From NCBI RefSeq assembly GCF_030010625.1, contig NZ_JASCXN010000006.1:62001-126000 (forward strand): a stretch of DNA of 64,000 bases, written 5' to 3'. The notes under the pieces were generated by a model that saw only the letters and a program-made list of their open reading frames with translations, was not told the DNA's origin and did no database searches. Numbering within the stretch: the first letter of the stretch is position 1; each line of letters opens with the position of its first letter. The position numbers and the translations under genes were made by a program. Origin of the DNA: Streptomyces sp. CC208A. GTDB taxonomy: Bacteria > Actinomycetota > Actinomycetes > Streptomycetales > Streptomycetaceae. Positions 61,473 to 64,000 of this stretch are shown here, piece after piece.

Positions 61473-62471
61473 TCAGCGGAGAGCCGGGATGACGTCGGAG
61501 CCGTACGCGTCGATGGTGCCCTCGCGACTGTCGTGCATGGCGTAGACGGCGAACTGGTCGACGCCGAGGTCGCGAAGGTGCTTCAGCTTCTCGATGTGGG
61601 CCTCGGCGGGGCCGAGGAGGCAGAAGCGGTCGACGATCTCGTCGGGGACGAAGTCGGTGGACGGGTTTCCGGCGCGGCCGTGGTGGGAGTAGTCGTAGCC
61701 GTGCCGGTCCTTGATGTACGCGGTGAGCTCGTCCGGCACCATCGAGGAGTGCTCGCCGTACTTGGCGACCAGGTCGGCGACGTGGTTGCCGACCATGCCG
61801 CCGAACCAGCGGCACTGCTCACGGGCGTGGGCCAGGTCGTCCCCCACGTAGGCGGGGGCGGCGACGCACACGGTGACCGAGGCGGGGTCGCGGCCGGCGT
61901 CGGCGGCGGCCTGCCGGACGGCCTTGACCATCCACTCGGTCAGGAAGGGGTCCGCGAGCTGGAGGATGAACCCGTCGGCCTTCTGCCCGGCCAGGGCGAG
62001 GGCCTTCGGGCCGTAAGCCGCCATCCACACCGGCAGCCGGCCGTTCTTCACCCACGGGATCCGGATCGGATTGCCGTCGACCACCGCCTCCCGGCCCTCG
62101 GCGAGGTCGCGGATGACGTCGATGGCCTCACCGAGGCGGGCCAGGGTGTTGGGCTTGCGGCCGGCGACCCGCATGGCGGAGTCGCCGCGGCCGATGCCGC
62201 AGACGGTCCGGTTGCCGAACATGTCGTTGAGCGTGGCGAAGGTCGAAGCGGTGACCTCCCAGGTACGCGTCCCCGGGTTGGTCACCATCGTGCCCACGTG
62301 GAGCTTGGTGGTGTGTTCGAGGATCTGGCTGTAGATGACGAAGGGTTCCTGCCACAGCACGGCGGAGTCGAAGGTCCAGCCGTAGCGGAAGCCGTTGCGT
62401 TCCGCCCGGCGCATCAGGCCCACGACCTGCGACGCCGGCGGGTCGGTCTGCAGGACGAGTCCGAAGTCCAA
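61473..62471 (-). CDS. F420-dependent LLM-class oxidoreductase, TIGR03842-like
   Basis: A 332-residue luciferase-like TIM-barrel protein using coenzyme F420 (inferred from the family). It begins MDFGLVLQTDPPASQVVGLM and has the typical LHVGTMVTNPGTRTWEVTAS, GIGRGDSAMRVAGRKP and VWMAAYGPKALALAGQKADG. The group is regularly found beside dihydropyrimidinase and other pyrimidine/hydantoin catabolic genes, and that is the arrangement here. The substrate is not established. The gene is 11 bp downstream of the truncated dihydropyrimidinase, in the same direction. Confidence 0.93.
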   Translation of the reverse strand: MDFGLVLQTDPPASQVVGLMRRAERNGFRYGWTFDSAVLWQEPFVIYSQILEHTTKLHVGTMVTNPGTRTWEVTASTFATLNDMFGNRTVCGIGRGDSAMRVAGRKPNTLARLGEAIDVIRDLAEGREAVVDGNPIRIPWVKNGRLPVWMAAYGPKALALAGQKADGFILQLADPFLTEWMVKAVRQAAADAGRDPASVTVCVAAPAYVGDDLAHAREQCRWFGGMVGNHVADLVAKYGEHSSMVPDELTAYIKDRHGYDYSHHGRAGNPSTDFVPDEIVDRFCLLGPAEAHIEKLKHLRDLGVDQFAVYAMHDSREGTIDAYGSDVIPALR

Positions 62472-62482
62472 GGTACGGCCTC

Positions 62483-63436
62483 CTAGTTCAGGTACTGACA
62501 GGTGGAGCGCGGCACGAACGTGCCGTGACCGGCGTGGCCGACGTACTTGCGCTGGTCGATGACGAGTTCACCGCGGGACAGGACGGTCTCGACCTGGCCG
62601 GTGACCGTCTTCCCCTCGTAGGCCGAGTAGTCGACGTTCATGTGGTGGGTCTCGGCCGACAACACCTGTGCGGTGTGCGGGTCGTAGATGACGATGTCGG
62701 CGTCCGCGCCCGGCGCGATCGTCCCCTTCTGCGGGTAGAGGCCGAACATCCTCGCCGGCGTGGCGCAGGCGATCTCGATCCAGCGGCGCCGCGAGATGTG
62801 CCCGTCGACGACGGCCTGGTGGAGGAGGTCCATGCGGTTCTCCACCCCGGGCAGGCCGTTGGGGATCTTCGAGAAGTCCCCCCGGCCCAGCTCCTTCTGC
62901 CCCACGAAGCAGAACGGGCAGTGGTCGGTCGACACCACCTGGAGGTCGTTCGTCCGCAGCCCCCGCCACAGCGCCGCCTGGTGCTCCTTCGGCCGCAGCG
63001 GCGTACTGCACACGTACTTGGCGCCCTCGAAGTCCGGCTCGGCCAGGTTGTCCGTCGACAGGAACAGGTACTGCGGGCAGGTCTCGCCGAAGACCGGCAG
63101 CCCCATGTCCCTCGCCGCCGCCAGCTCCGCCACCGCCTCCTGCGCCGACACGTGCACCACGTACAGCGGGGAGCCCGCGACCCGCGCCAGCTGGATCGCC
63201 CGGTGCGTGGCCTCCGCTTCAAGGAGCGCCTTGCGGACCTCTCCGTGGTAGCGCGGATCGGTCTCGCCCCGCGCCAGCGCCTGCTCGACCAGGACGTCGA
63301 TCGCGATGCCGTTCTCCGCGTGCATCATGATCATGCCGCCCGTCCCGCCGGCCACCTGCATCGCCCGCAGGATCTGCCCGTCGTCCGAGTAGAAGACGCC
63401 GGGGTAGGCCATGAAGAGCTTGATGTTCGTTCCGCC
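62483..63436 (-). pseudogene. hydA: Dihydropyrimidinase (hydantoinase), N-terminal third missing
   Basis: The remaining about 317 codons match the C-terminal two thirds of cyclic amidohydrolases: IKLFMAYPGVFYSDDGQ (with the Lys that is carbamylated in the metal site), MIMMHAENGIAIDV, LYVVHVSAQEAVAEL, VSTDHCPFCFVGQKELG and ATPARMFGLYPQKGTIAPGA. Intact enzymes have about 460 residues. The missing part includes the H-x-H metal ligands, so the product cannot be active as such. In-frame sequence runs back only to about C-G-G-T-N-I-K before a TGA, and similarity is lost at the junction with the lower-GC DNA to the right. An ATG (MAYPGVF) would permit translation of the stump. Confidence 0.88.
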
Positions 63437-64000
63437 GCACCGTCACACGTAGTCTGGCCATCATCGCAGGTCAAACGCGGTTCGGGCAGGGTTGCGAGGT
63501 CAGGGTCGAAGGTGCCGCTGATGTCGAGGTCAGGAAGGACGTACAAGGGGGGCACCGGAGTCCCCTCGTAGTCACCGAGGGTGCGCACCGCAGCCTCCCA
63601 CGCGCCGTCCTTCAGATACCCCAGGACCCGCTGGTAGATGCTGTTGGGTCGGTGCCCCTGCAGGACCTCTTCAGGAAGGTCCTTCCACTGCACGCCATGG
63701 CGCACCTTGTAGAGGGATGCCTCAAACGCGACTCGAGGCGGAACTATTCGGGTCTTCTTCTTCGGAGCCGGAAAGCACCCTTCGATCCGCCGCCAATCAT
63801 CATCCGTCAGCGGCGGAGGCACTAGCATCTCCCGCTCCTGGAACCATCCCTCGAACGGGCAGCCAGCGTTGCGCACCATCCCCGGCACATGACTCGTAAC
63901 ACGGACCTCGATATCCACGAGGTCAAGCAGATCCATCCGTTCAGTGAACTCCAGCACGCCAAGCCGAGGGGTCACGTCAAGGGCCTGATCGATAACTTCG
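63331..64000 (-). CDS. Partial DUF4096/IS5-type transposase-domain protein, 5' beyond window and 3' disrupted
   Basis: The frame is open from the window edge (EVIDQALDVTPRLGVLEFTE) and continues through PPLTDDDWRRIEGCFPAPKK, VAFEASLYKVRHGVQWKDLP and NSIYQRVLGYLKDGAWEAAV. The last three are the DUF4096 helix-turn-helix pattern found at the start of IS5-family transposases. No DDE catalytic part follows. The C-terminal roughly 35 codons read through into dihydropyrimidinase DNA in another frame, so the native end is lost or lies near 63440. The GC content is visibly lower than the rest of the window, indicating foreign DNA. A transposase relative or a mobile-element passenger is likely. Confidence 0.7.
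   Translation of the reverse strand, partial: EVIDQALDVTPRLGVLEFTERMDLLDLVDIEVRVTSHVPGMVRNAGCPFEGWFQEREMLVPPPLTDDDWRRIEGCFPAPKKKTRIVPPRVAFEASLYKVRHGVQWKDLPEEVLQGHRPNSIYQRVLGYLKDGAWEAAVRTLGDYEGTPVPPLYVLPDLDISGTFDPDLATLPEPRLTCDDGQTTCDGAAERTSSSSWPTPASSTRTTGRSCGRCRWPAGRAA

Overview
The window is actinobacterial and almost certainly Streptomyces. It is very GC-rich, with strong G/C bias at third codon positions and many four-base ATGA/GTGA start-stop overlaps. It carries a crotonyl-CoA carboxylase/reductase operon next to psd-pssA, F420-dependent and DUF3140 proteins, and the usual mix of secreted hydrolases. I support about 57 protein genes (including three broken ones), one tRNA, seven hairpin terminators and several candidate operators.

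Layout. 0-7 kb: a conserved hypothetical, a DHA2-type efflux pump with an unusual beta-sandwich tail, an SRPBCC protein, a secreted tripeptidyl-aminopeptidase-type hydrolase and a HEAT-repeat protein. 7.4-16.7 kb: the ethylmalonyl-CoA pathway block: a double-headed 3-hydroxybutyryl-CoA dehydrogenase, a TetR regulator, then ccr-meaA-lyase-hydratase-acyl-CoA dehydrogenase in one operon that turns acetate-derived crotonyl-CoA into C5 and C4 units. 16.9-18.4 kb: psd-pssA for phosphatidylethanolamine. 18.5-20.6 kb: a double GNAT protein and a winged-helix protein. 20.7-25.6 kb: a complete branched-chain-type ABC importer (livF-G-H-M-K order), divergent from a PucR/CdaR-like regulator. 27-32 kb: glycerate kinase, a BCCT transporter overlapping an ADP-ribosylglycohydrolase, a small ribbon-helix-helix protein and a frameshifted sirtuin. 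32-35 kb: an alkylation-repair pair (Ogt and an Ada-AlkA fusion) and a phosphodiesterase. 35-43 kb: mixed housekeeping genes (YrdC/Sua5, FAD oxidoreductase, inositol monophosphatase family, lipoate ligase family, trypsin-like protease, tRNA-Leu, DUF3140, acyl-CoA ligase).

43.2-53.2 kb is a potassium region. A kdp operon (an extra 27-codon membrane micropeptide, kdpF, A, B, C, D) lies opposite a trkH-trkA pair, which is itself preceded by a second stand-alone kdpF. No kdpE is adjacent. Both promoter regions carry helically phased GTCAA-type direct repeats.

53.4-61.4 kb: a secreted endonuclease-like protein, an AraC regulator coupled to a small HEAT-like protein, then three genes (a VKOR-family protein, an SLOG-like Rossmann protein and a HemY-type porphyrinogen oxidase). 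Each of these three has the same perfect 14-bp palindrome, centred about 100-115 bp upstream of its start. The palindrome looks like a DevR/DosR/OsdR dormancy box and is the most system-like signal in the window. A multicopper oxidase follows, with a likely acyl-ACP desaturase remnant in between. 61.5-64 kb: an F420 oxidoreductase and a dihydropyrimidinase that has lost its N-terminal third at a junction with lower-GC DNA encoding a DUF4096/IS5-type protein that runs off the window.
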